Below are positions 7,376 through 14,580 of a stretch of 37,232 bases of DNA, piece by piece. Source of the DNA: CAYJKB01 sp964370625. GTDB lineage: Bacteria > Bacillota > Clostridia > Oscillospirales > Butyricicoccaceae. The notes beneath the pieces were generated by a model. It saw only the letters and a program-made list of their open reading frames with translations. It was not told the DNA's origin and searched no databases. The translations under genes and the position numbers were made by a program. The stretch's first letter is position 1; every line of letters starts with the position of its first letter. The stretch covers positions 1 through 37,232 of the forward strand of contig CAYJKB010000017.1 of the NCBI GenBank assembly GCA_964370625.1. Reading direction: 5' to 3'.

Positions 7376-8344
7376 CTATATAAAATATTTGTATATTCCA
7401 TTTTCTTCAGCAAGTTTTATAAATCCTTTACGTCGCAAATGTTCTACATGTGCAAAAACTTCCAATGTTGCAAACCATTTTTGTGGCACTGGGAAATCAC
7501 AAAATTTACCTGTACCAAAATCCCATTTAACACCATTTGTTATATCAAAAACTGTACTTTTACCCTCTTTTATAAGGTTAATGATGATTTCCAGTCGTGT
7601 TTTATGATGTTCTAAAAGTTCAGAAATTCGCTGTTTAGGCTGGTCTATCACTGTTCGATGTGATGAATAAATTACATCAACTTGCATTTCATCAACTTTT
7701 TTAAGATTTTGCAAAAATGCACCTAGATAATCTTGTTCAAAATCCCATAAATTAATGTTTGGTGAAATTCTATTCAAGATATGGTCTCCTGAAAACAAAA
7801 TTTTATGATTTTTTTCATATAAACCCATTTGACCTGGAGTATGCCCCATTAAATCTATTGCTTCAAACTCATATTCCCCTATTTTAAAAATCTGCCCCTT
7901 TTCAACAGCTATATAATCAATAGGTTTATCTACTCGGTTTTTATATCCTGGGTGCATATCATAGCTCAAACGCTCATCAGCTGGAAAACCCATGATATTT
8001 TGCATTTCACTTAAATTTTCCCAATATTCTTTAGTTGTAAATGCATTTACTCGTTTTCCATCCACATCTGATATGTAAATTTTATTATTCTCTGTTTGAA
8101 GTTTGCACGCAAGCCCTGCATGGTCTGAATGCAAATGAGTTAAGAAGATATCTGTTTTATCTAGCGAGATATTAAGCTCTCCCAAAGCCGTCATCATTGC
8201 TTTATAACTTTCCTCGTTATTAAATCCTGTGTCAATCATGAGATTTCTTTCATCACTACAAATGATGTGACAATTCAGCACTTTTAACGGGCTGTTTGGC
8301 AATGGTATTTCTATTTTATATATGTTTTCAAGTATTTTTGTCAT
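7376..8344 (-). CDS. Metallo-beta-lactamase-fold hydrolase
   Basis: This 322-residue protein belongs to the metallo-beta-lactamase superfamily (glyoxalase II-like branch). It carries the zinc-binding motif THLHSDHAGL near residue 85, a further GHTPGQMGLY histidine motif, the bridging aspartate in FSGDHIL and a later SSHRT histidine. A C-terminal helical, winged-helix-like extension follows. These active-site features look intact, so a hydrolase acting on a thioester, phosphoester or similar bond is expected; the substrate cannot be named. I chose the ATG at 8344 over an upstream in-frame one at 8389, because AAAGGTG lies 5 nt before it and the longer form would run into ispF. It begins 10 bp after ispF and is likely in the same operon. 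Confidence 0.85.
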   Translation of the reverse strand: MTKILENIYKIEIPLPNSPLKVLNCHIICSDERNLMIDTGFNNEESYKAMMTALGELNISLDKTDIFLTHLHSDHAGLACKLQTENNKIYISDVDGKRVNAFTTKEYWENLSEMQNIMGFPADERLSYDMHPGYKNRVDKPIDYIAVEKGQIFKIGEYEFEAIDLMGHTPGQMGLYEKNHKILFSGDHILNRISPNINLWDFEQDYLGAFLQNLKKVDEMQVDVIYSSHRTVIDQPKQRISELLEHHKTRLEIIINLIKEGKSTVFDITNGVKWDFGTGKFCDFPVPQKWFATLEVFAHVEHLRRKGFIKLAEENGIYKYFI

Positions 8345-8354
8345 AATTTCACCT

Positions 8355-8846
8355 TTACAGTTTGTATTTTTGAAGCATACACACAGCATGTGCTGATATT
8401 CCTTCTTCCCTACCTGTGAAACCTAGTTTTTCTTCGGTGGTAGCTTTAATATTCACATCACCCTCATCACAATGCAGTGCTTTTTCAATATTTTGTTGCA
8501 TTTGGTCAATAAAAGGACGAAGTCTAGGTTTTTGAGCGACTACAGTTGCATCAATATTAGAAATCATATACCCTTTTTTATCCATCACGTCATACACTCG
8601 CTCAAGCAAAATCACGCTTGAAATACCTTTGTACTGCTCATCAGTATCTGGAAAAAGCTTGCCTATATCGCCCAAACCTAACGCACCGACGATGCTATCC
8701 ATAATCGCATGAATTAGCACATCAGCGTCACTATGACCTAAAAGTCCGAGTGTATGAGGGATTTCAATCCCACCTAGAATTAGTTTTCTGCCATCTACAA
8801 GTTTATGCACATCATATCCATGACCTATTCTATATTGTTTGCTCAT
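8355..8846 (-). CDS. ispF: 2-C-methyl-D-erythritol 2,4-cyclodiphosphate synthase
   Basis: IspF converts CDP-ME 2-phosphate to the cyclic diphosphate in the MEP pathway of isoprenoid synthesis, in the cytoplasm as a zinc-dependent trimer. The 163 residues match the normal length. The metal ligands are visible in GHGYDVHKL (Asp and His) and in the LLGHSDADVLIHAIMD block. The C-terminal signature ATTEEKLGFTGREEGI is complete. The gene overlaps the end of ispD by 17 bp, so the two are translated from one transcript, which places consecutive pathway steps together. Confidence 0.96.
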   Translation of the reverse strand: MSKQYRIGHGYDVHKLVDGRKLILGGIEIPHTLGLLGHSDADVLIHAIMDSIVGALGLGDIGKLFPDTDEQYKGISSVILLERVYDVMDKKGYMISNIDATVVAQKPRLRPFIDQMQQNIEKALHCDEGDVNIKATTEEKLGFTGREEGISAHAVCMLQKYKL

Positions 8847-9588
8847 TATCCATTCTCCTTTGCATTATCGCTTCACAGATATAAATATCTTCTGGTGTAG
8901 TAACTTTAATATTATCATAGCTTCCTTGTGACAAATTAGTATAAATTCCAAGAAGTTCAACTGCTGAACAATCATCTGTAATTGCAATATTTTCAGAAAT
9001 TGCTTTTGACAATGCTCCTTTTATTAAATCTTTATCAAAAACTTGAGGTGTTTGAACTGCAACTATACTATCTCTATCAACATTTCCAACGGCTGTATTG
9101 TCTTTGACTAGTTTAATGCTGTCTTTAACTGCAACTGCTGGTGCTGCAGCCCCTGTTTTTGCTGCGAGTTCAATAGTATTTGAAATTATTTCATTCGTTA
9201 CAAGTGGCCTTGCTCCGTCATGAATAGCCACAAGTCCACTATCAGAAGAACAAATACTCACCCCTGCAAGACATGAATGAGTTCTGCTTTGTCCACCTTT
9301 AATTATATGAGAAACTTTTGAAACTTCATATGTTTTACATAAATCACCATAAGGTATAATATCCATTTCACGACATACAATTATAATTTCATCTATGTAT
9401 TCACATGAGTTAAATTGCAACAAAGTATGTGCTAAGATTGGTATATCAAAAACTTCCATAAGCAACTTATTTTGTCCTCCCATGCGGGAAGATGACCCAG
9501 CTGCAACTATAACTGCAGTTACTTTTCTATCTATTTTAATTTCTTTATCCTTTGAAAACATATTTTTTATACTATCTATAAATCCCAA
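8830..9588 (-). CDS. ispD: 2-C-methyl-D-erythritol 4-phosphate cytidylyltransferase
   Basis: IspD joins MEP and CTP to give CDP-ME, the step two before IspF. Motifs seen are the nucleotide-binding AAGSSSRMGG, HDGARPLV, VAVKDSIK, QTPQVF, TDDCSAVE and KVTTPEDI, all typical. The frame is open up to an ATG at 9669, but that would place the start before the terminator of the upstream regulator gene. I prefer TTG at 9588, with GAGGTG 6 nt upstream, giving 252 residues. Even so, about 20 residues (IDSIKNMFSKDKEIKIDRK region) precede the usual N-terminus, so an ATG nearer the core remains possible. It overlaps ispF. Confidence 0.92.
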   Translation of the reverse strand: MGFIDSIKNMFSKDKEIKIDRKVTAVIVAAGSSSRMGGQNKLLMEVFDIPILAHTLLQFNSCEYIDEIIIVCREMDIIPYGDLCKTYEVSKVSHIIKGGQSRTHSCLAGVSICSSDSGLVAIHDGARPLVTNEIISNTIELAAKTGAAAPAVAVKDSIKLVKDNTAVGNVDRDSIVAVQTPQVFDKDLIKGALSKAISENIAITDDCSAVELLGIYTNLSQGSYDNIKVTTPEDIYICEAIMQRRMDNEQTI

Positions 9589-9634
9589 AGTATCCACCTC
9601 ATTTTTTCTGATTTCACTAACTCTTATTTTAACA

Positions 9635-9660
9635 CAAAAAAATCCCCCAATAAAGGGGAA
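9635..9660 (-). terminator. Intrinsic terminator after the CarD-like gene
   Basis: On the minus strand TTCCCC, a short TTTATT loop and GGGGGA are followed by a run of seven T. It separates the CarD-like gene from ispD, whose transcription may rely on read-through or on a weak TAAAAT box just downstream. Confidence 0.75.
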
Positions 9661-9689
9661 TTTTAGCATTTAATTTTTAATTTTATTCT

Positions 9690-10181
9690 TTATGATATTT
9701 TTTCACTATGGAATGCAAAATCTAAAACTTTAGCGATTTCTTCATAGCTTTTATCAAGTGATAATATCAGTTCTGATATTAAGATTTGTTTTGCTGAGAC
9801 TAGCATTTTTTTCTCACCATTAGAAAGCCCTCTTTGCATATATCTCAAAGACAGATTTTTGACAACTGATGCAACTTCATTAATGTCGCCACCACGTAGT
9901 TTTAATAAATTATCTCTATGGCGTCTGTTCCAAAACTTATCATCTTCGATATGTATTTTAGGGATATTTTCAATTACATCACACGCTCTTTCTTTCGACA
10001 CGATTTTTCTAATACCTAAATCAGAGTGAGGGTTAGTTGGAAGAAAAATCGCCATATCATTTAATGCTAATTTCAGTGTGTAATATGTTGTATCACAACC
10101 ATCAATTTTTTTTACAACTTGTTCTTCAATAATTCCAGCGCCATGCATTGGAAATACTATTTTATCGCCTACAGAAAACAT
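9690..10181 (-). CDS. CarD-family transcriptional regulator
   Basis: The 163-residue protein begins with the CarD/CdnL/TRCF RNA-polymerase-interacting domain (MFSVGDKIVFPMHGAGII, residues 1-18, continuing to about 65) and ends with a helical DNA-binding region. CarD proteins bind the polymerase beta subunit and stabilise open promoter complexes, notably at rRNA and stress-related promoters. The ATG at 10181 is preferred over one at 10232, because GVGDKIVFP-type N-termini start here in relatives and AGGAG lies about 10 nt upstream. Placement just before ispD-ispF is common in Clostridia and Bacilli. It has its own strong promoter and a terminator behind it. Confidence 0.88.
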   Translation of the reverse strand: MFSVGDKIVFPMHGAGIIEEQVVKKIDGCDTTYYTLKLALNDMAIFLPTNPHSDLGIRKIVSKERACDVIENIPKIHIEDDKFWNRRHRDNLLKLRGGDINEVASVVKNLSLRYMQRGLSNGEKKMLVSAKQILISELILSLDKSYEEIAKVLDFAFHSEKIS

Positions 10182-10274
10182 AACTTCACTTCTCCTATTC
10201 GCAAAAATACAATTAAGTTTACAAAATATCAAGTCTTTAGTTTATTAAATCTGTCATATCAATTATCTATTGTT

Positions 10275-10303
10275 ATTATACTATAATCCAATCAAACATT
10301 CAA
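10275..10303 (-). promoter_or_regulatory. Sigma-A promoter for the CarD-like gene
   Basis: Minus strand TTGAAT (10298-10303), 17 nt, TATAAT (10275-10280). The leader to the ATG at 10181 is about 87 nt and AT-rich, with no clear structure. Confidence 0.7.
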
Positions 10304-10456
10304 GTTACAATCATGTTTATAATGTTAAATTTATGTATATTTTTTGATAACACATGCTTTAAAAAGCAAAAAAGTCGTAAATATTACAATATTCTATTTT
10401 TCATGACACTGCACAAACAATATACTAAATGTATTATTTACAACTTATATTCAATT

Positions 10457-10729
10457 TTAATCATCTTCGATAAAGAAGATTCTATAAATAAGATAAAAAT
10501 AAGAAACTATAAACATGCTTACAAAAACAGCTGAATATTTCCTTAAAAAATCTGAAAATTTTGCACCAATAAAAATGCCCATAGAAACTAAACAAAGCTT
10601 AATAATCGCAAAATCTATTGCTGTAAATTTTTTTGCTTTGCTAAGTACAAAATCTGTAAGAGAGCTTAGTTTTCCCATAACAGGACAATCATTTTCTTGT
10701 GAAAATAAATTATATTCACATTTAATCAT
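10457..10729 (-). CDS. Small two-helix membrane protein, unknown function
   Basis: This 90-residue protein has an N-terminal soluble part of about 40 residues and two hydrophobic segments (about 41-60 and 66-83). The pattern AIIKLCLVSMGIFIGAKF resembles short clostridial proteins often labelled 'permease of phosphate ABC transporter'; that label is not backed by function, and I use it only as a family hint. The start ATG at 10729 is preceded by AAGGATGAG; an in-frame start at 10756 would lack a good ribosome binding site. A good promoter lies upstream, divergent from the opuC promoter. Confidence 0.65.
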   Translation of the reverse strand: MIKCEYNLFSQENDCPVMGKLSSLTDFVLSKAKKFTAIDFAIIKLCLVSMGIFIGAKFSDFLRKYSAVFVSMFIVSYFYLIYRIFFIEDD

Positions 10730-10783
10730 ATGTTTCTCATCCTTTCTATATACCAAAAAAGCTAGTGCTTTTATTATGCTTTT

Positions 10784-10812
10784 ATTTTAACACAATATAC
10801 ATTTTTTTGCAA
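10784..10812 (-). promoter_or_regulatory. Promoter for the small two-helix membrane protein gene
   Basis: Minus strand TTGCAA (10807-10812), 17 nt, TAAAAT (10784-10789), about 55 bp before the start codon. A short hairpin (AAAAGC/GCTTTT) lies in the leader at about 10754-10770. Confidence 0.6.
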
Positions 10813-10906
10813 ATACATTTTTTGAATATTTAATATTTTTCTGTGCATTTATACTAAAATTCATTGTTTTTTTACAATTTTATCATGCATAGTATACTTA
10901 TGAAGT

Positions 10907-10935
10907 TTGACAGCAACTTACAATTCTGTTATACT
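10907..10935 (+). promoter_or_regulatory. Promoter for the opuC operon
   Basis: TTGACA (10907-10912), 17 nt, TATACT (10930-10935): a near-perfect vegetative promoter, giving a leader of about 60 nt to the ATG at 11004. Confidence 0.8.
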
Positions 10936-11003
10936 ATTACATATATACCTTGAAATTACTAATATCCGAAACCCTTTTGTCACTTGAGAGGAGTGTGCTA
11001 ACT

Positions 11004-12143
11004 ATGATAAGATTTGACAGCGTAAGTAAATCCTTTAAGAAAAACAAGGTGCTAGATAATATATCTTTCACCATAGAAAAAGGTGAATTTGTAGCATTAA
11101 TTGGTCCATCTGGATGTGGAAAAACAACAACACTTAAAATGATAAATGCATTATTAAAACCAACCTCTGGCGATATTTTTATTGATGACAAAAGTATTTT
11201 AACACAAAATATAATCGACCTTCGTAGAACTATGGGTTATGTAATCCAACAAACTGGACTATTTCCACATATGACTATTGAAGAAAACATTGAAATTATT
11301 CCTAAACTTATGAAAATGAATAAAGATGAAATTCGTGAGAGAACAATTTATCTTATGAATTTAATCGGTTTACATCCTGAAGATTTTTTATATCGTTATC
11401 CACCTCAATTATCTGGTGGCCAACTTCAGCGTATTGGAGTTGCACGTGCATTTGCAACAGATCCTGAAATCATTTTAATGGATGAACCGTTTTCAGCACT
11501 TGACCCTATAACTCGTGAACAATTACAAAACGAACTAATGTATTTACAATCTAAACTGCATAAGACTATAGTTTTTGTTACACATGATATGGATGAAGCT
11601 GTTAAAGTTGCTGATAGAATTTGTATTATGAACAAAGGCAAAATTGCTCAATATGACACGCCAGAAAATATACTTAAAAATCCAGCTGATGATTTTATAT
11701 CTGATTTTGTTGGTAAAAAGAGAATTTGGTCAAATCCAGCACTTATTCGTGCTAGTGATATTATGATTCCTGAGCCTGTTTACACTTACACAGACATTTC
11801 ACTACTTAAAGCTGTTGAAATTATGCGTTATCGCAAAGTAGATAGTATTTTAGTAGTTGATGATAACAAAGTTTTAAGAGGTACTGCAAAAGCTAATGTA
11901 ATTCAGCGTGAAGCTGATAAAAATGCTCCTATTTCTAAAATTATGACACCTCATACACTTTGTGCAACACCTAATCAATCTATTATTGAACTTTTAAAAA
12001 TTGTAAGAGAAAATAATATTTCTAACATTCCAGTAACTGATGATGATGGGAAATTACTTGGTTTAATTACAACAAGTAGCCTTGTAACTACTCTAAGCAC
12101 ACAATTTATTGATGAAGCTAACGAAGGAGGTGCTTTATCATGA
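11004..12143 (+). CDS. opuCA: Osmoprotectant (glycine betaine/carnitine/choline) ABC transporter ATPase
   Basis: This 379-residue protein is the cytoplasmic ATPase of an OpuC/ProU-type importer for compatible solutes. The ABC domain (about 1-235) has Walker A GPSGCGKTT, signature LSGGQLQR, Walker B IILMDEPFSALD and the H-loop THD. Two CBS domains follow (about 250-300 and 310-365). In OpuA relatives this module senses ionic strength or cyclic di-AMP, so gating by either is possible here. The ATG at 11004 has GAGAGGAG 10 nt upstream, better than the in-frame TTG at 10950. It overlaps the next gene by 4 bp (ATGA), so the two are translationally coupled. Confidence 0.93.
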   Translation: MIRFDSVSKSFKKNKVLDNISFTIEKGEFVALIGPSGCGKTTTLKMINALLKPTSGDIFIDDKSILTQNIIDLRRTMGYVIQQTGLFPHMTIEENIEIIPKLMKMNKDEIRERTIYLMNLIGLHPEDFLYRYPPQLSGGQLQRIGVARAFATDPEIILMDEPFSALDPITREQLQNELMYLQSKLHKTIVFVTHDMDEAVKVADRICIMNKGKIAQYDTPENILKNPADDFISDFVGKKRIWSNPALIRASDIMIPEPVYTYTDISLLKAVEIMRYRKVDSILVVDDNKVLRGTAKANVIQREADKNAPISKIMTPHTLCATPNQSIIELLKIVRENNISNIPVTDDDGKLLGLITTSSLVTTLSTQFIDEANEGGALS

Positions 12144-13741
12144 TGGAATTCTTCACAGGATATGCAGACTTTTTACAAAATCAGTATCAAGAACTTCTAA
12201 CATTAATTTATGACCATATCGAACTTACAATTATAGCTGTATTTTTTGCAGTATTAATAGGTATACCACTTGGTATATTAATTGCAACAGTAGACGGATT
12301 TGATAAACCAATATTAGGTTTTGCAAATGTAATGCAAGCTGTACCAAGTTTAGCAGCATTAGGTTTACTTGTTCCAATTTTAGGGATTGGTAGTCCACCT
12401 GCAATATTCATGGTTGTACTTTATTCATTATTACCTATTGTAAAGAACACATATACGGGTATAAAAAACATAAATCCACAAACAATTGAAGCTGCACATG
12501 GTATAGGAATGACATCATTCCAAGTATTAACAAAAGTACAATTACCATTATCTTTACCAGTTATTATGGCAGGTCTTAGAATTTCTGCTGTTACAGCTGT
12601 TGGACTTATGACAATTGCAGCTTATATTGGTGCTGGTGGATTAGGAAACTTTGTAATTTCTGGTATTCAAACTAACAATGAATATTTAATGTTATCTGGT
12701 GCAATTCCTGCTTGTATTTTAGCTTTATTAATGGATTTCATTATGGCTAAAATTGAAAAAGCTGTTACACCGATAAGTTTATCTGTAGATGCGACTCAGC
12801 TTACACGTGAAAAAATCAAAAAATTACGTATGTCACAAAAAAGAATTATTGCAGCATCATTAGTAATTGTACTTGTTTTTGTATCTGCCTTTGCATATTC
12901 CTTTATCCCACAAGATGGTGATATTATTGTTATTTCTTCAAAGCCAGAAGTTGAAGGTGTAATAATGGGAAATATTATTGCAGAATTATTAGATTATCAT
13001 ACAGATTATGAAATTGAACGTAATTTAGGTTTAGGTGCAACAGATATCATAGCAAATGCAATGCAAATTGGTGAAATTGATATTTATCCTGAATATTCTG
13101 GTAGTTATTATAGTGCGATTATGAAACTTGCTCCAGTTCCTGGAACATCTCCAGAGGATTTATATGAACAAGTTCGTATAGCAAATGAACAGGCTGGTGT
13201 TACTTATTTAGCACCTTATGGATTTAATAACACATATACACTTGGAGTTTTACCTGAAACGGCTCAAAAGTATAATCTTTCTAAGATTTCTGATTTAATT
13301 GGTGTATCTAATAATTTCATATTAGCGTGTGACCAAGAATTCCCACATAGAGCTGATGGTATTCCTGCTTTACAAGCCGTTTATGAAGGATTAGATTTTG
13401 CAGGTTATCTTCAATTTAGTGGTGTATTTATGTATGAAGCATTATTAACTGATGAAGTTGAAATTATGACACCTTTTGCAACAGATGCATTACTTAAACA
13501 ATATGATATAGTTATTCTTGAAGATGATTTATCTGCTTTCCCAAGTTATGACATGGGAACGATGGTTAGAACTGAAATTGCTGAACAATATCCTGATATT
13601 ATTCCAATTTTAGAACAATTAGAAGGCACATTAACTGATGATGAAATGGCAGATTTAAATGCTCAAGTAGTTATTGATAAGAAAACTCATGTTGAAGTTG
13701 CAAGAAACTTTTTAATTGAAGAAGGTTTAATTTCTGAATAA
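12140..13741 (+). CDS. opuCB: Fused permease / substrate-binding protein of the osmoprotectant ABC transporter
   Basis: At 533 residues this is a fusion. An N-terminal permease (about 1-220, several helices, with the EAAHGIGMTS coupling motif that meets the ATPase) continues through one more helix (about 236-256) into an extracytoplasmic OpuAC/OsmF-type binding domain (about 262-530). Fusion ties the solute receptor to the membrane, which suits a cell without a periplasm. Such fusions are known in Firmicutes. Together with the ATPase before it this gives a complete importer; the substrate among betaine, carnitine or choline cannot be told by eye. The ATG at 12140 follows AAGGAGGTG. A strong terminator ends the operon. 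Confidence 0.92.
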   Translation: MMEFFTGYADFLQNQYQELLTLIYDHIELTIIAVFFAVLIGIPLGILIATVDGFDKPILGFANVMQAVPSLAALGLLVPILGIGSPPAIFMVVLYSLLPIVKNTYTGIKNINPQTIEAAHGIGMTSFQVLTKVQLPLSLPVIMAGLRISAVTAVGLMTIAAYIGAGGLGNFVISGIQTNNEYLMLSGAIPACILALLMDFIMAKIEKAVTPISLSVDATQLTREKIKKLRMSQKRIIAASLVIVLVFVSAFAYSFIPQDGDIIVISSKPEVEGVIMGNIIAELLDYHTDYEIERNLGLGATDIIANAMQIGEIDIYPEYSGSYYSAIMKLAPVPGTSPEDLYEQVRIANEQAGVTYLAPYGFNNTYTLGVLPETAQKYNLSKISDLIGVSNNFILACDQEFPHRADGIPALQAVYEGLDFAGYLQFSGVFMYEALLTDEVEIMTPFATDALLKQYDIVILEDDLSAFPSYDMGTMVRTEIAEQYPDIIPILEQLEGTLTDDEMADLNAQVVIDKKTHVEVARNFLIEEGLISE

Positions 13742-13744
13742 CAT

Positions 13745-13778
13745 AAAAATCGAAGGAAAATTTTTCCTTCGATTTTTT
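13745..13778 (+). terminator. Intrinsic terminator of the opuC operon
   Basis: An AATCGAAGGAAAA arm pairs with TTTTCCTTCGATT, with almost no loop, and runs into six T (13773-13778). It starts 4 bp after the stop codon. Confidence 0.9.
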
Positions 13779-13861
13779 ATATATGTAATACTTTGTAAAT
13801 TTTGTATTTTTATCCTAAAATCTTATACAAAATACAAATTTTTAATTATGTATAATTCTAC

Positions 13862-13890
13862 TTATATTTAATCTAAGATTATGATATACT
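13862..13890 (+). promoter_or_regulatory. Candidate extended -10 promoter for the nitroreductase gene
   Basis: TGATATACT (13882-13890) is an extended -10 element (TGnTATACT). The -35 region, TTATAT at 13862, is poor, as extended -10 promoters allow. Confidence 0.4.
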
Positions 13891-13952
13891 AACTTTGTAG
13901 AGAATTTCCTAACTTTTCTTAGCGAAATTTACATATAAAGGAAGTGTTCATT

Positions 13953-14456
13953 ATGTTAGATGCATTTTTTACAAAACGCACAATCAGGCACTTCAAAGAT
14001 AAAAGTATTGCACCACAGGATTTACTGGCTCTTTTTCGTGCCGGCATGCATAGTACGCAAAACAAAAAGAATAAACCATGGCAATTTATAATAGTTAATA
14101 ATTCAGAAATTATGAACAAAATTCATGAGATTTTTCCTTTTTCCGAAATTTTAGAAAATGCTCCAGCTTGTATTGTTATTTGTGGGGATAAATCGCTTGA
14201 AAGTGCTGATGATTTTGCGCTTGAAGATTGCAATACATCTATTAATAATATTTTATTAGTTGCACAATGTCTTAATATCGGTACTTGTTTTTTGGGAATT
14301 CGCCCTCGTGAAGTTAATGCAGAGATTAAATATCAAAAGCTTTTTTCTTTGCCACATAATATTGTGTCTTATGGATTTATTGTTTTAGGCTATGTAGAAC
14401 CTTATGCAAATTCGGCTATTCCTTTTAATTCTCGCCCACATTTTAATCATTGGTGA
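13953..14456 (+). CDS. Nitroreductase-family flavoprotein
   Basis: This 167-residue protein belongs to the short FMN-binding nitroreductase family. The N-terminal RTIRHF (residues 9-14) matches the R-[ST]-[IV]-R phosphate-binding motif for FMN. NKKNKPWQFIIV, the later NNILLVAQCLNIGTCFLGI helix and the C-terminal GYVEP motif are typical. Members are dimeric NAD(P)H-dependent reductases; natural substrates are mostly unknown and none can be named here. The ATG at 13953 has AAAGGAAGTG 6 nt upstream, preferred over the GTG at 13944 inside that site. It is a single-gene unit with its own terminator. Confidence 0.9.
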   Translation: MLDAFFTKRTIRHFKDKSIAPQDLLALFRAGMHSTQNKKNKPWQFIIVNNSEIMNKIHEIFPFSEILENAPACIVICGDKSLESADDFALEDCNTSINNILLVAQCLNIGTCFLGIRPREVNAEIKYQKLFSLPHNIVSYGFIVLGYVEPYANSAIPFNSRPHFNHW

Positions 14457-14463
14457 TAAACAA

Positions 14464-14496
14464 AACCTCGGAGGAAAATTTCCTTCGAGGTTTTTT
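14464..14496 (+). terminator. Intrinsic terminator after the nitroreductase gene
   Basis: AACCTCG (14464-14470) pairs with CGAGGTT (14486-14492), extended inside by GGAAA/TTTCC, followed by six T. Confidence 0.9.
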
Positions 14497-14503
14497 GTGG
14501 ATT

Positions 14504-14532
14504 AAAAAAGGACACCCAAAAGGGTGTCCTTT
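14504..14532 (-). terminator. Intrinsic terminator of the SLH surface-protein gene
   Basis: On the minus strand AAAGGACACCC, loop TTTT, GGGTGTCCTTT, ending in a run of six T (14504-14509). It lies about 50 bp after the surface-protein stop and back to back with the nitroreductase terminator, isolating the two convergent genes. Confidence 0.9.
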
Positions 14533-14580
14533 ATGTTACTTACCGTCATTTAGAATGAGGTATGTATAATTTTGAGGGGA

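Noticed and set aside
10754..10773. AAAAGC/GCTTTT hairpin as an attenuator of the small membrane protein gene
   Set aside because: The stem is short and A/T-rich, with only a short T-run inside the stem; not strong enough to claim.
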